Assembly: GCA_024401275.1 (NCBI GenBank)
Contig: JAKSLJ010000020.1
Span: 1-59,608, forward strand
Length of the DNA stretch: 59,608 bases
Direction of reading: 5' to 3'
Origin: Bacteroidaceae bacterium
Lineage (GTDB): Bacteria; Bacteroidota; Bacteroidia; Bacteroidales; Bacteroidaceae
The translations under genes were made by a program, and so were the position numbers. A model generated the notes under the pieces. That model was not told where the DNA came from, searched no databases, and saw only the letters and a list, made by a program, of their open reading frames with translations. Position 1 is the stretch's first letter. Every line of letters starts with the position of its first letter. Positions 16,283 to 26,021 of the stretch are shown piece by piece.

Positions 16283-16375
16283 TATACCTATGAGTACGAT
16301 GTCGTCGTTTTTGGCTGTGTTCTGTTTCGTACATCCAACCTTTGTCAGTAATGTAGATAGGTTTCTTTTCCATTG

Positions 16376-16472
16376 GCTGCAAAGTTGCGACTTTTTTCCT
16401 TTCTGCCAAATATTTCGGGGGAAATAAAAAACAAGGAATGATATTTTTTAGCGTTGGTGTCTCGGCGGTGCG
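16376..16472. repeat. 97-bp direct repeat, copy 1 (promoter-bearing)
   Basis: This 97-bp stretch matches 17186-17282 with about six mismatches. On the minus strand it holds TTTG (16407-16410), a 19-bp spacer and CAACTTTG (16380-16387), one base off the -7 consensus, reading into the transposase-like gene. It also contains TATTTCGGGGGAAATA, an inverted repeat. Confidence 0.9.
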
Positions 16473-16489
16473 CTGCCCTCAGCGTACCT

Positions 16490-16924
16490 TTATATCATGT
16501 ATCCAAGATTCTGCAATAATTCTTGCGGTGACACTACAGGGATTGTTGAATCCTTAAAATCTTTTGCATTCCTGGTCACCAAATAATCAGCCTTACAATT
16601 CATGGCAGAGAAATACTGAGTTGCATCCTCAAAATCATCCCATTTAGCTTTAATAGCTCGTTTTATTATTGGAGAAGATGCAGCTACAATATTAACACTT
16701 TCAGCCAACATTGTAAGACTTGCATAAAGTTTATCTTTCTCTTCTCTCCTTAATATATAAGAAATGTTCGTAATGGTTATGTCTGAAAGATATAACTCAA
16801 CAATCCCATCCTCTGCCAACTGAAACAATGCGGCAGAATACATCGAGAAACATTCTCTCGACGTCAAATAATCTATGACTACATTGGTATCTAAGAATAA
16901 GGCTATTCTATTATCAGCTTTCAT
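16490..16924 (-). CDS. PIN-domain toxin (VapC-like ribonuclease)
   Basis: The 144-residue protein is a PIN-domain nuclease. Acidic residues are in place: Asp12 in FLDTNVVIDYL, Glu/Asp in KWDDFEDATQ, and the closing DYLVTRNAKDF typical of the PIN_3 subgroup. VapC-type toxins cleave tRNA or rRNA when their partner antitoxin is degraded. The start at 16924 lies 3 bp after the antitoxin stop, the usual antitoxin-then-toxin order. The pair is bounded by 97-bp direct repeats. Confidence 0.85.
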   Translation of the reverse strand: MKADNRIALFLDTNVVIDYLTSRECFSMYSAALFQLAEDGIVELYLSDITITNISYILRREEKDKLYASLTMLAESVNIVAASSPIIKRAIKAKWDDFEDATQYFSAMNCKADYLVTRNAKDFKDSTIPVVSPQELLQNLGYMI

Positions 16925-16927
16925 AGG

Positions 16928-17167
16928 TTATTGTTTATATTCTTCCAGAAGCATTTCTGCCTTCAATGATTTTACATCTTCACTAGGATCTGCAAACTTA
17001 GACATGTGCTCCAATATGCGAGGTGAAAGTACAATCTTCTTAGCTTTAGATTCGGCTTCTTGTCTTCGTTTATTAAGGTAGTCAATAGCCATAGTCGTGT
17101 ACTCTATCGGAATTTGATTAAGTACCAACTGCATGTTGCCTTGGGAAAAATTAACACTTCCTGTCAT
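16928..17167 (-). CDS. Putative antitoxin partner of the PIN toxin
   Basis: A 79-residue protein directly ahead of the toxin gene. It has a central helical lysine/glutamate-rich part (LNKRRQEAESKAKKIVLS) and an acidic tail ending LEEYKQ, which would suit toxin binding. I do not recognise a named DNA-binding fold. The assignment rests on size, order and spacing. The promoter at 17190-17220 gives a leader of about 15 bases. Confidence 0.75.
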   Translation of the reverse strand: MTGSVNFSQGNMQLVLNQIPIEYTTMAIDYLNKRRQEAESKAKKIVLSPRILEHMSKFADPSEDVKSLKAEMLLEEYKQ

Positions 17168-17185
17168 AATATTAAAGTTTTATCC

Positions 17186-17282
17186 GCTGCAAAGTTACGA
17201 CTTTTTTCCTTTCTGACAAATATTTCGGGGGAAATAAAAAACAAGGAATGATATTTTTTAGCGCTTGTGTCTTGGTGGTGCG
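17186..17282. repeat. 97-bp direct repeat, copy 2 (promoter-bearing)
   Basis: Second copy of the repeat at 16376-16472, in the same orientation, 810 bp away. It carries the promoter of the toxin-antitoxin pair. Confidence 0.9.
17190..17220 (-). promoter_or_regulatory. Promoter of the toxin-antitoxin operon
   Basis: On the minus strand TTTG (17217-17220), a 19-bp spacer and TAACTTTG (17190-17197) are an exact consensus match. The inverted repeat TATTTC(GGGG)GAAATA sits just upstream of the -33 box and is a possible binding site for the antitoxin. Confidence 0.8.
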
Positions 17283-17297
17283 TTTTTTTCTATATGC

Positions 17298-17330
17298 AAA
17301 ACTCCCTGCGGGGATGCCGCAGGGAGTTTT
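17298..17330 (-). terminator. Rho-independent-type terminator
   Basis: AAAACTCCCTGCGG and CCGCAGGGAGTTTT form a perfect 14-bp stem with a short GGATG loop. It would end minus-strand transcription from the surface protein and small peptide gene. Confidence 0.8.
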
Positions 17331-17391
17331 ATGATGTTTCTCACTTGTGCATGAGTTTCGTCATGCGGAGAGTGGGTTCTTTGCAATAAGA

Positions 17392-17598
17392 TTAGATGTT
17401 GCTGATGTCATCACCTTCATAAGTTCCAATGGTTCCTTGATGGAAGTCTTCGATGACAGTTGTTTCTCCTCCGATACTTTGTCCAGCATCTTTATTACCG
17501 AAATCAACGCCTTTTTTAATGATAGGTGAATTAGCGAGTATCTGAGTCTCTACGAGAAGCTTATGCTCGAATATTGCAGGTGTTAAATATGTCTTTTT
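17392..17598 (-). CDS. Small Prevotella-type protein (MKKTYLTPAI family)
   Basis: A 68-residue protein if started at the ATG at 17598; in-frame ATGs at 17628 and 17634 would add 10-12 residues. Short proteins beginning MKKTY-TP followed by a stretch like LLVETQILANSP are common in Prevotella and have no known function. It follows the large surface protein gene in the same direction after 68 bp, and the terminator at 17298 closes the unit. Confidence 0.6.
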   Translation of the reverse strand, partial: KKTYLTPAIFEHKLLVETQILANSPIIKKGVDFGNKDAGQSIGGETTVIEDFHQGTIGTYEGDDISNI

Positions 17599-17666
17599 CA
17601 TTTCTGTATATTCTTTTTTATCTTTCATTGCCAAGAGGCTGTTACACCTCTTGACAACTTAAGGAT

Positions 17667-20600
17667 TTATTTTACGATAAACTTCTTACCATTCTTAATA
17701 TAGAGACCTGCAGGGAGGTTCTTGTTGTTAACGAGCTGACCACCAATAGTGTAAATCTTACCGTTCTCAAGACCATCATTACCGCAAACGATAACCACCT
17801 TCTCTATGCTAGTAGCTTCTGGATCATCACCGAATAATGAAGCGTTGATTGGTGCATAAGTGCTTGGTATAGAAGTGAAGAATTCTCTGAGATCTTCCTT
17901 ACCCCAATCGGTTATAGTCGGTTCTGTATCATCACCGTCCATCTCTCCTGTCATAGGCACCTGTACGTAAGCTGTATTCTGGTTTGCCTTACCACCTGCC
18001 TCGTATTCACCAGTCGCATCATTCTTATTACCCTTATAGAAGACATACTCATGCTTCTTAGGACCATGGTTAACAAGAACATAGCTGTTTGGCTTGATAG
18101 TACCTGCTTCAAGAATTGGACAGAATTCGTATGCGAAGATTGCTTGGCTTCCAGCGTGGTTTACTGGGGTAACTGCATCATGGTGGAGAGTACCAGAGAT
18201 TCTCTTGAATCCCTTACCATTGAAAGTACGTGAACCATCAGGGTTTAAGCGGATAGCAGGATCTTCATCAACTTCTCCTGAAGGCTTGATCATGTATGGG
18301 TAGTGGTGGATGATACCAGGTTTATCAAATGCTGGTTCTTCTACCCAATTGTTGTCAGCATCCCAACCACCATACGCATTGTAATGTGTTCCTACATAGT
18401 CTGTTCCTGCTGTAAGATCATCTTTCATGACAGAGTGGCGGAACTCAAGGCGGATCTCCTTTTCTTCTTCATTAGTTTCACGAACTACCTTGCTGAAGCG
18501 ACAAACCTGAGTCTGAGGACCGAAGATTCTCTGAATCTCCGCTGGAGTCATGTTGAATGGGAGAGAGATTGTGTACCATTCATCCTGTTCGTATTTGAAA
18601 CCGATAGTAGAGTTACCCATACCTACGATGAACTGATAGAGACCACGCTTGTCAATACTATGTTCATCTTCGTATTTTGCAGTTGGATCATACTGATTAG
18701 CATCCAATGGTTCACCAGTCCACTTATAACCGCCCTGTGCAAGAGCGTAGCCCATAGTCATCTGGCTCTGTGAAGGCCAAATCATATTGTCGCCATAGTA
18801 CTGGTCCTTTACACCATAGTCAACATATTGCTCTACCTTTGCATTTGGATCGTGCTGAGGATGGTTAGCAATCGCATTTAATACTTCTGTTGTCCAACCC
18901 TCCATGGTGTACTTGTTGTCATCATTACCCTTTTGGTAAAGCTCTGCTGGATTACGCTTCTCGTACTCACGAGTTATATCAATGTAATAATTCTTAAACT
19001 CCTTTGGATAGTGGAGAAGACAAGCCAACACACCTGCTACCTGATAGTTGAAACGAGTTGTTGTAGGATCGTACTTACCATTATAAAGTTCATCGTTTAC
19101 AGTATTGTTTGCCATCTGAGATGCACCCGCAAATGCATGTGTATGAACGAATTCTGGTGCAGGACCATAGAAATAAACATCTTCAAGTTTATCACAAGAA
19201 TTAAATGCATGGTCATCTATTCTTCTGATGTTATAAGGCATATCCAACACTGATACAGCAAAGTTAGAGAATGCATAAGCGCCTATCAATTCGAGCTTGT
19301 CGTTGAGCTTAAGGTCTGTAAGATGATTCTGACTTGAAGTGTTGAATGCATATTCCTTAATTTCGACAAGGTTCTGTGGCATTACCGCTGATTCAAGATT
19401 AGCGGCTCCATCAAATGCATGTGGACCTATAACGACATTCTTTCCATCAATGACTGTATTGTCATTTGATGTCAATGTTTTTATACCAATATTTCTAAAT
19501 GCATATTCATCAATATAGAGCAGTTCCTTAGGTAAAACTAATGATGATGTTACATTGTACGCATTTTGGAAAGCATACTTGCCAATTGTAGTTATGGAAT
19601 TAGGAAGATTAAGTTCCTTAAGACCTCCCAAACCATTACCGCTATCAGACTTAGTGAATGCATAATCGCCAACTTCTGTCCATCCCTCAGGAATTGTAAG
19701 ACTCTGGAAAAGTGTTGCGTTAGGATTCCAAAGTGCGCACATTTCGCTAGGGATTACAGTGCTTCCTACTTTTGGTTGTGGAAGAGCAAGGCTTTCCAAG
19801 TACCAAAGACCACATACATAAAGATCCTTAATCCAAGATGATGAATCCCAAGTCTTTTCATCAGCTTTGAGTGCAAGAGGTTCTGCCATTGTGGCTTCGC
19901 TCATGTCCAAAGACTTGCAAACGTTAGCAGGATCCGTTAGACTTGTAGCATCACCAATCATGTCTATGAGCTTGGCAATATCGCTATTATTAACGAGGCC
20001 TGTAACCTTAACGCTCTCAGCATTCTTAAGACCTTGGAGATCTGCACCACCTGTAAATACGACATGAGCTTCATAATCAGCATCTTTATCTGACTGAGAC
20101 GGATAATCTGGTAACAAATCTCCAGATGCACCACCATAAGGAACATTTACAGTATAGACACCATTTGCATCAACAGAAACTGTTACTACGGCACTGAGGT
20201 CAGCTACAAGTACTTTTGTCTTAGCTGTTGCACCTGTATAAAGAGTTGGTTCATTAGGTTTGAGTGTTGCAACAATGTCAAACTGCTGAGCTGTTGCAGT
20301 AGCAGGAACTGTCACAGCGCCTGTTGCTTCATCGATATTAATACCAGCAGAAGCACCTTCGAGAGTGTATTCAATAGTGTAGTCAGTATTAGATGTAGCT
20401 GCACCATTGAGAGTTACGGTTGGAGTTACATTAACTGTAGCAGCCTCACCTAACTGAACTGTAGAAGGAGATGCTGCAATAGTAAGACCGAATGCAGGCT
20501 TTGCTACTGTCACTGTGAATGTCTTTGTCCATGGAGTGTCAGTGTAGTTGTCTGCAGTTGCAGTTGATGAAGGAGTGATTGTAACAGTAATGTTAGCAGT

Positions 20601-21695
20601 ACCTTCCTTGAGAGCTGTAATCTTACCATCTGCAAATGAGAAAACATCTGAAGGGTCAGAAGTGTATGCAATTTCACCAAGACTAGCGTCAGAAAGTGCG
20701 ATAGTAGGTGTGTACTCTTCACCTACGAGGTAACTTGTCTTAAGATCGCTGTTTGTAGGAACGAGATTCTCCTTTACAGTTACTGTTGCTGTTGCAGTGA
20801 AAGGCTCTGCACCATTGATACTTGCTGATGTTGCAGTGATAGTAGTAACACCACGACCAACAGCTGTGATTTCACCATTATTTACAGTAGCAACGTTAGT
20901 ATCGTCACTAGACCAAGTAACAGTCTTATCTGCAGCATTGTCAGGCAAGATTGTTACAGTAAGAGTTGTCTTATTGCCTTTGAGAAGTTCTACACTAGTA
21001 GAAGAAAGAGTGAAATCTGTAATGCCTACAGGAGGATTTACTGTAACTACACATTCTGCATACTTAGTTTCGTCAGACTTTGCTGTAGCACGCACTGTAG
21101 CTGTACCAGCAGCAACTGCTGTTACTTTACCATTCTCGTCAACAGTTACTTTTCCTGTACCATCAATTGCAGACCATATAATACTCTGCTTTGCGCCGTC
21201 TGGCTCAACAGAAGCTGTCAATGTCTCAGAAGTATTAAACTCAAGAGTAAGAGTTTCTCTGCTTATAGTAACACCAGTGGCATCTTCATACACAGGCTTA
21301 GTAAGAGTTAATTTTCCAAATGTAGCTTGGTCAATATAAATTTTTATACCTGCATTTAATTTGGCTACATCAGCTTCGGTTAATGTATAAGAAATAACTC
21401 CCCAATCATCATCACCAAATGGATCTTTCCAATAGACTTGGCTATTGTTGCTAAAAAGTTGCGCAGTATTACCATACGCATCACTTTTATAATTAAGGGA
21501 TATTGCACCACCATAATACTGTTGCTGTGAACGGTAATACAATCTTAAGATGTTGTCTTCTTCCAGATTTAAGGCTTCAACATCAGCTGCTGAGAGTTCT
21601 GTTTGCCCACTGTTAAGAATGACAGTCTCATCCTGTGCCCACGCCCCTATGCACGTGAGCATCGTCACAATCAATGTGAGTAAAAACTTTTTCAT
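17667..21695 (-). CDS. Large surface protein with Ig-like (Big_2) and BspA-type leucine-rich repeats
   Basis: The 1342-residue protein starts with a signal peptide (LTLIVTMLTCIGAWAQ). Residues of about 135-320 hold two bacterial Ig-like Big_2 domains (LTLEFNTSETLTASVEPDGA; LLKGNKTTLTVTILPDNAAD), followed by two more beta-rich domains to about 500. A BspA-like repeat region (about 590-850) shows units such as LPNSITTIGKYAFQNAYNV and IDEYAFRNIGIKTL. The C-terminal end (YTIGGQLVN ... GLYIKNGKKFIVK) is the tail typical of exported Prevotella proteins and may be a secretion signal. BspA-type proteins bind host or bacterial surfaces; the ligand here is unknown. Confidence 0.88.
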   Translation of the reverse strand: MKKFLLTLIVTMLTCIGAWAQDETVILNSGQTELSAADVEALNLEEDNILRLYYRSQQQYYGGAISLNYKSDAYGNTAQLFSNNSQVYWKDPFGDDDWGVISYTLTEADVAKLNAGIKIYIDQATFGKLTLTKPVYEDATGVTISRETLTLEFNTSETLTASVEPDGAKQSIIWSAIDGTGKVTVDENGKVTAVAAGTATVRATAKSDETKYAECVVTVNPPVGITDFTLSSTSVELLKGNKTTLTVTILPDNAADKTVTWSSDDTNVATVNNGEITAVGRGVTTITATSASINGAEPFTATATVTVKENLVPTNSDLKTSYLVGEEYTPTIALSDASLGEIAYTSDPSDVFSFADGKITALKEGTANITVTITPSSTATADNYTDTPWTKTFTVTVAKPAFGLTIAASPSTVQLGEAATVNVTPTVTLNGAATSNTDYTIEYTLEGASAGINIDEATGAVTVPATATAQQFDIVATLKPNEPTLYTGATAKTKVLVADLSAVVTVSVDANGVYTVNVPYGGASGDLLPDYPSQSDKDADYEAHVVFTGGADLQGLKNAESVKVTGLVNNSDIAKLIDMIGDATSLTDPANVCKSLDMSEATMAEPLALKADEKTWDSSSWIKDLYVCGLWYLESLALPQPKVGSTVIPSEMCALWNPNATLFQSLTIPEGWTEVGDYAFTKSDSGNGLGGLKELNLPNSITTIGKYAFQNAYNVTSSLVLPKELLYIDEYAFRNIGIKTLTSNDNTVIDGKNVVIGPHAFDGAANLESAVMPQNLVEIKEYAFNTSSQNHLTDLKLNDKLELIGAYAFSNFAVSVLDMPYNIRRIDDHAFNSCDKLEDVYFYGPAPEFVHTHAFAGASQMANNTVNDELYNGKYDPTTTRFNYQVAGVLACLLHYPKEFKNYYIDITREYEKRNPAELYQKGNDDNKYTMEGWTTEVLNAIANHPQHDPNAKVEQYVDYGVKDQYYGDNMIWPSQSQMTMGYALAQGGYKWTGEPLDANQYDPTAKYEDEHSIDKRGLYQFIVGMGNSTIGFKYEQDEWYTISLPFNMTPAEIQRIFGPQTQVCRFSKVVRETNEEEKEIRLEFRHSVMKDDLTAGTDYVGTHYNAYGGWDADNNWVEEPAFDKPGIIHHYPYMIKPSGEVDEDPAIRLNPDGSRTFNGKGFKRISGTLHHDAVTPVNHAGSQAIFAYEFCPILEAGTIKPNSYVLVNHGPKKHEYVFYKGNKNDATGEYEAGGKANQNTAYVQVPMTGEMDGDDTEPTITDWGKEDLREFFTSIPSTYAPINASLFGDDPEATSIEKVVIVCGNDGLENGKIYTIGGQLVNNKNLPAGLYIKNGKKFIVK

Positions 21696-22521
21696 AATAG
21701 TTTGGTTATTATAATGATTTAATTAATTAATTTACCTAATGTTTGTATATAAGCGAAGCCGGAAAAGTGAGAAGCGAAAAATGAAAGTGAAAAGTGCTGC
21801 GACTGTGGAAGCTACTTTTGCTCTTCGTTTTTCCTCTTTCAACAAATTTAAGCTCGCGATTTGCCCTTAATAGGGCGAGAATGTTAATTACCTAATATAT
21901 AATAATGTATGCGCCTTGCGCATTGTTTGGTGAGGTTGCCGCACCGCCATAGAGAGTGGGGTAGGGCTACCCAAAAGGGTATAATATACCCATAATTCGT
22001 TTGCAAAGTTATATATAATGAGTAGAATATATGACATATTTTGCAAAAAAAGTGTTAATAAAGTTTAATTTTTTGATTTTTATAAAGATTTTTGTTTGGA
22101 TTTCGAGCGAAGCGATCCCTTTAAGGAGTCCTCATAAAAGCGAGGAATTCGAGCGTATTTTCAGTTAGGATTTTCATAAAGATTAGAATCTTAAAACTAA
22201 AATCCTTCTTGCGCTCCAGCAGGTGCTCAGTCGCTTCGCGGAGTCCTAGAATTCGCTCCAGTGCGTCGCTCTAAGGAACGATTTTTTTGGATCGCCTAAC
22301 GGCTCGACATCCTAACTAAAATCCTAATAAACATCTTGAAATCAACAGACTTGAGAACATGCAAAAGTCGATTTTTTTTTCTTTTCGTCGGAGTGTAAGT
22401 CGAAGTGCCAGAATTGCGAACTTGGCTGCTGTAAAAAGTGGCTTTTTTTGAAAGCAACAATGTCAAAATGAATGATAAGAGAGGGAAAATCGTGGCAAAA
22501 AGTAAGAAAGTGTCTGAAAAA
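21696..22521. other. Long gene-free stretch between divergent genes
   Basis: No convincing gene is present in this stretch. A candidate minus-strand -7 box is at 22004-22011. Hairpins GGGTAG/CTACCC (21959-21972) and GGGTATAATATACCC (21978-21992) occur. Between about 22090 and 22330 many short complementary words recur (TTCGAGCGAAGCG, TCGCTTCGCGGAG, TTAGGATTTT, AAAATCCT), so the RNA could fold extensively. It may be a long untranslated leader or a decayed element. Confidence 0.5.
22004..22011 (-). promoter_or_regulatory. Candidate -7 box for the surface protein gene
   Basis: TAACTTTG on the minus strand, followed by CAAACGAATT. If used, the transcript has a leader of about 300 bases. No clear -33 element is visible. 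Confidence 0.35.
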
Positions 22522-22553
22522 GTTGTAAAAAAGTTAAAAAGTTATTAATTTTG
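22522..22553 (+). promoter_or_regulatory. Promoter of the SusC/SusD operon
   Basis: GTTG (22522-22525), a 20-bp spacer and TAATTTTG (22546-22553), followed by CCCGC. The leader to the susC ATG is about 70 bases. Confidence 0.65.
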
Positions 22554-22630
22554 CCCGCAATTTGTTTGTTTGTGCGTGTATGCGAAGAGCACGCTCGGAA
22601 AGAACGATAACAGAATAAAAAACAATAATA

Positions 22631-25600
22631 ATGCTAAAAAAGTTCTTATTTACAATGATTACAGCCCTGCTGATGTGCGCCGGAGAAGCCGTTGCACAGT
22701 CTGTGAAGGGTACGGTAGTCGATGAGTCAGGAGAACCGGTTATCGGTGCTTCTGTGATGATTAAGGGAACAAAGACAGGTGTTGCTACCGATATTGACGG
22801 TAAGTTCACTCTGAACAATGCCGCAGGCAAGACCATCGAAGTCTCTTACATCGGTTATGACAAGGTGACAGTAAAGGCTAAGGACGGCATGAAGGTCGAA
22901 CTTAAGCCAAATTCAACAGCCCTTGATGAGGTTGTTGTCACAGGTATGCAGCAGATTGACAAGCGTCTCTACACTGGTGCCACAGCAAAGGTTGACGGTG
23001 AGAAAGCTCGTCTGAGCGGTGTGTCTGACGTTTCTCGTGCTCTTGAAGGCCGCGTTGCCGGTGTGTCTGTCCAGAATGTGTCAGGTACTTTCGGTACTGC
23101 TCCAAAGATCCGCGTTCGTGGTGCTACTTCAATCTACGGTACCAACAAGCCTATCTGGGTCATCGACGGTGTGATTCAGGAAGATGCCGTTGACGTAAGT
23201 GCTGACGACCTCTCTTCTGGTGACGCTGTAACGCTTATCTCAAATGCCATCGCAGGTCTCTCTGCAGACGACATCGAGAGCTTCCAGGTTTTGAAGGACG
23301 GTTCTGCCACATCTATATATGGTGCGCGCGCGATGGCGGGTGTTGTCGTTATCACAACCAAGCGTGGTAAGGCAGGTCGCTCTTCCATCAACTATACTGG
23401 TGAGCTCACTTACCGCTTGAAACCATCTTACCGCAACTACAACATCTGTAACTCACAGGAGCAGATGGGTATCTACAAGGAAATGGCTGCCAAGGGTTGG
23501 CTCGAGTTTGAGAACCTTGCAAACTCTTCTTCTTCAGGTGCTTACGGTCATATGTACAACCTTATGGCTGACTATAACCCTTCTCTCTACGGTAACAGAT
23601 ACGGCGGTTACGGTCTTGCAAACACAGAGGCTGCAATGAACGAGTATCTCCGCGAGGCAGAGTATCGCAACACTGACTGGTTCGACCTTCTCTTCAACGA
23701 GAACATCGTGCAGAACCACGCAGTCAGCATCTCAACAGGTTCTGATAAGGCTACTCTCTACGGTTCTATCTCTTTCCTTGAAGACCCAGGATGGGTGCCA
23801 AGTTCTGAGGTGCAGCGTTTCACTGCAAACATGAACGCGCAGTTCCAGCTCTCAAAGAAGGTTACAGTTTCGCTCCTCACAAACGGCAGCTACCGTAGCC
23901 AGCAGTCAAACGGTACATTGAACAGCGAGACAGACGCCGTGTCAGGTTCTGTAAACCGTTCGTTCGATATCAACCCATTCTCATATGCGTTGAACACTTC
24001 TCGTACTCTTGACCCTAACGCTACATATTCTCGTAACTACGCTCGCTTCAACATCTTCGACGAGCTCCGCAAGAACTATAGCGACATCCACACTACTGAC
24101 TTGAAGTTCCAGGCAGAGGTGGCTTGGAAGCCAGTTCTCGGTCTTGAGTTCAAGGCTCTCGGTGCTTACCGTACAATGCGCGGTACCAACGAGCATAAGA
24201 TTCTCAACACTTCAAACATGGCTGAGGCTTACCGTGCAGGTGTTGACAATCCTAACATCATGTACAGTAACACTTATCTCTATACTGACCCGGATGTGCC
24301 AGGTGCAGACCCTATCTCTGTTATGCCAACAGGTGGTATCTACACTCGTACAGACAACACTCTCGAGCAGATAGACTTCCGTGCCACTGCACAATATAAT
24401 AAGGTATGGAACGACACACATATCTTCAATGGTATGCTCGGTTTCGACCTCAACAGTACAGAGAAGGAGCAGATCTACCACTCTGACTACGGTGTTGACT
24501 ACGACAACGCTCGCATCGTGAACATCACTCCTCAGTTCTACAAGATGGCTAAGGAGGAAGGTACAGAGCTCGCAAGCTTCTCTAAGAGATGGTCTCGCGG
24601 TCTTGCTTACATCGCTTCATTCTCTTATTCTTACAAGGGACGCTATACAATGAACGTCTCTGGTCGTTACGAGGGTTCTAACAAACTTGGTAAGAACCGC
24701 GACTCACGCTGGCTCCCAACATGGTCTGTATCAGGCGCTTGGAATGCTCACGAGGAAGAGTGGTTCAAGAAGATGGTTGAGAACAACAACGGCGCATTCT
24801 CAAACTTCACATTCCGTGCTTCTTATTCATTGGTTGCTGACCGCGGTCCAGCTTGGATGGCCAATGCAGAGCCAATGATCTACGCTACAAACATCTGGCG
24901 TCCACAGGGCGACCAGCAGGAAATCGGTCTTTACCTTGACGATATCCAGAACTCAGAGCTTACTTACGAGAAGACAAAGGAGTTGAACTTCGGTTTTGAC
25001 GCAGGTTTCTTCCGCAACCGTCTCAACGTTTCTGCTGATATCTACTGGCGTAAGAACTTCGACCTCGTTGGTCCTATCGAGACTACCGGTGTTGGTGGTA
25101 AGATTACAAAGTGGGCTAACGTTGCCGAGATGGAGTCTAACGGTATTGAGGCTACAATCTCTACCAACAACCTCTCTTACAACAGCCCTATCAAGTGGAC
25201 AACCGACTTCACTTTCGCTTGGACACACAATACTATCACAAGTCTTCTCTCTCGTTCAAACATGTTGCAGCTTTGCCAGGGAACATCTTCTTCTCACTTC
25301 CGTCAAGGCTACAACAACTCTGCAATGTTTGCCATTCCTTTCGTAGGTCTTAACGACCAGGGTATCCCTCAGGTTATCAACGAGTATGGTGAGACAACAA
25401 CTACAGACATCTACTTCCAGGAGTACGAGAAACTTGATCATCTCGTATATGCAGGTCCTACTGAGCCACCTTATACTGGTGGTCTCAACAACACTCTCCA
25501 GTGGAAGAACCTCCGCCTCAATGTCTTCTTGACATACGCATTCGGTAACAAGATTCGTCTTGATCCTGTCTTTGCATACGCTTATTCTGACCAGACAGCG

Positions 25601-25981
25601 ATGGCAAGAGACTTCCTCGACCGTTGGGTAGAGTCTGGCGACGAGCGTTTCACTTCAGTTCCTGTGATTGCTTCTTACCGTCAGGCAGCTACAATGAGCC
25701 ATCTTTCTTACGCATACAACGCTTACAACTATTCTACAGCGCGTGTTGCTGATGGTGGTTTCATCCGCTTGAAGGACATCTCCCTCACATACGATTTGCC
25801 AAAGAAGGTTACAAACTGGGTAGGTCTCTCTACAGCTTCAGTGAAGCTCGACGCTACCAACCTCTGGCTTATCTACTCTGACAAGAAACTCAAGGGACAG
25901 GATCCTGAGTTCGTAAACTCTGGTGGTGTGGCTCTTCCAAACCCTAAGCAGTTCACATTGACAGTTCGTTTGGGTATCTAA
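22631..25981 (+). CDS. SusC/RagA-family TonB-dependent outer-membrane transporter
   Basis: The 1116-residue protein imports a ligand across the outer membrane with TonB energy. It has a signal peptide (ending GEAVAQ), a CarboxypepD_reg-like domain (about 25-95: GTVVDESGEPVIGASVMIKG), the plug (ALDEVVVTGMQ, then SGVSDVSRALEGRVAGVSVQ, VIDGVIQ and SIYGARAMAGVVVITTKRG), and a 22-strand barrel to the end (FTLTVRLGI). No N-terminal STN signalling domain and no sigma/anti-sigma pair is adjacent. Codons such as GGT, CGT, CTC and AAC are heavily favoured, suggesting high expression. It leads a five-gene operon. Confidence 0.95.
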   Translation: MLKKFLFTMITALLMCAGEAVAQSVKGTVVDESGEPVIGASVMIKGTKTGVATDIDGKFTLNNAAGKTIEVSYIGYDKVTVKAKDGMKVELKPNSTALDEVVVTGMQQIDKRLYTGATAKVDGEKARLSGVSDVSRALEGRVAGVSVQNVSGTFGTAPKIRVRGATSIYGTNKPIWVIDGVIQEDAVDVSADDLSSGDAVTLISNAIAGLSADDIESFQVLKDGSATSIYGARAMAGVVVITTKRGKAGRSSINYTGELTYRLKPSYRNYNICNSQEQMGIYKEMAAKGWLEFENLANSSSSGAYGHMYNLMADYNPSLYGNRYGGYGLANTEAAMNEYLREAEYRNTDWFDLLFNENIVQNHAVSISTGSDKATLYGSISFLEDPGWVPSSEVQRFTANMNAQFQLSKKVTVSLLTNGSYRSQQSNGTLNSETDAVSGSVNRSFDINPFSYALNTSRTLDPNATYSRNYARFNIFDELRKNYSDIHTTDLKFQAEVAWKPVLGLEFKALGAYRTMRGTNEHKILNTSNMAEAYRAGVDNPNIMYSNTYLYTDPDVPGADPISVMPTGGIYTRTDNTLEQIDFRATAQYNKVWNDTHIFNGMLGFDLNSTEKEQIYHSDYGVDYDNARIVNITPQFYKMAKEEGTELASFSKRWSRGLAYIASFSYSYKGRYTMNVSGRYEGSNKLGKNRDSRWLPTWSVSGAWNAHEEEWFKKMVENNNGAFSNFTFRASYSLVADRGPAWMANAEPMIYATNIWRPQGDQQEIGLYLDDIQNSELTYEKTKELNFGFDAGFFRNRLNVSADIYWRKNFDLVGPIETTGVGGKITKWANVAEMESNGIEATISTNNLSYNSPIKWTTDFTFAWTHNTITSLLSRSNMLQLCQGTSSSHFRQGYNNSAMFAIPFVGLNDQGIPQVINEYGETTTTDIYFQEYEKLDHLVYAGPTEPPYTGGLNNTLQWKNLRLNVFLTYAFGNKIRLDPVFAYAYSDQTAMARDFLDRWVESGDERFTSVPVIASYRQAATMSHLSYAYNAYNYSTARVADGGFIRLKDISLTYDLPKKVTNWVGLSTASVKLDATNLWLIYSDKKLKGQDPEFVNSGGVALPNPKQFTLTVRLGI

Positions 25982-26021
25982 TCTCAGTTGCACACATCGA
26001 AATATTTGAAAGGAATAAAAA

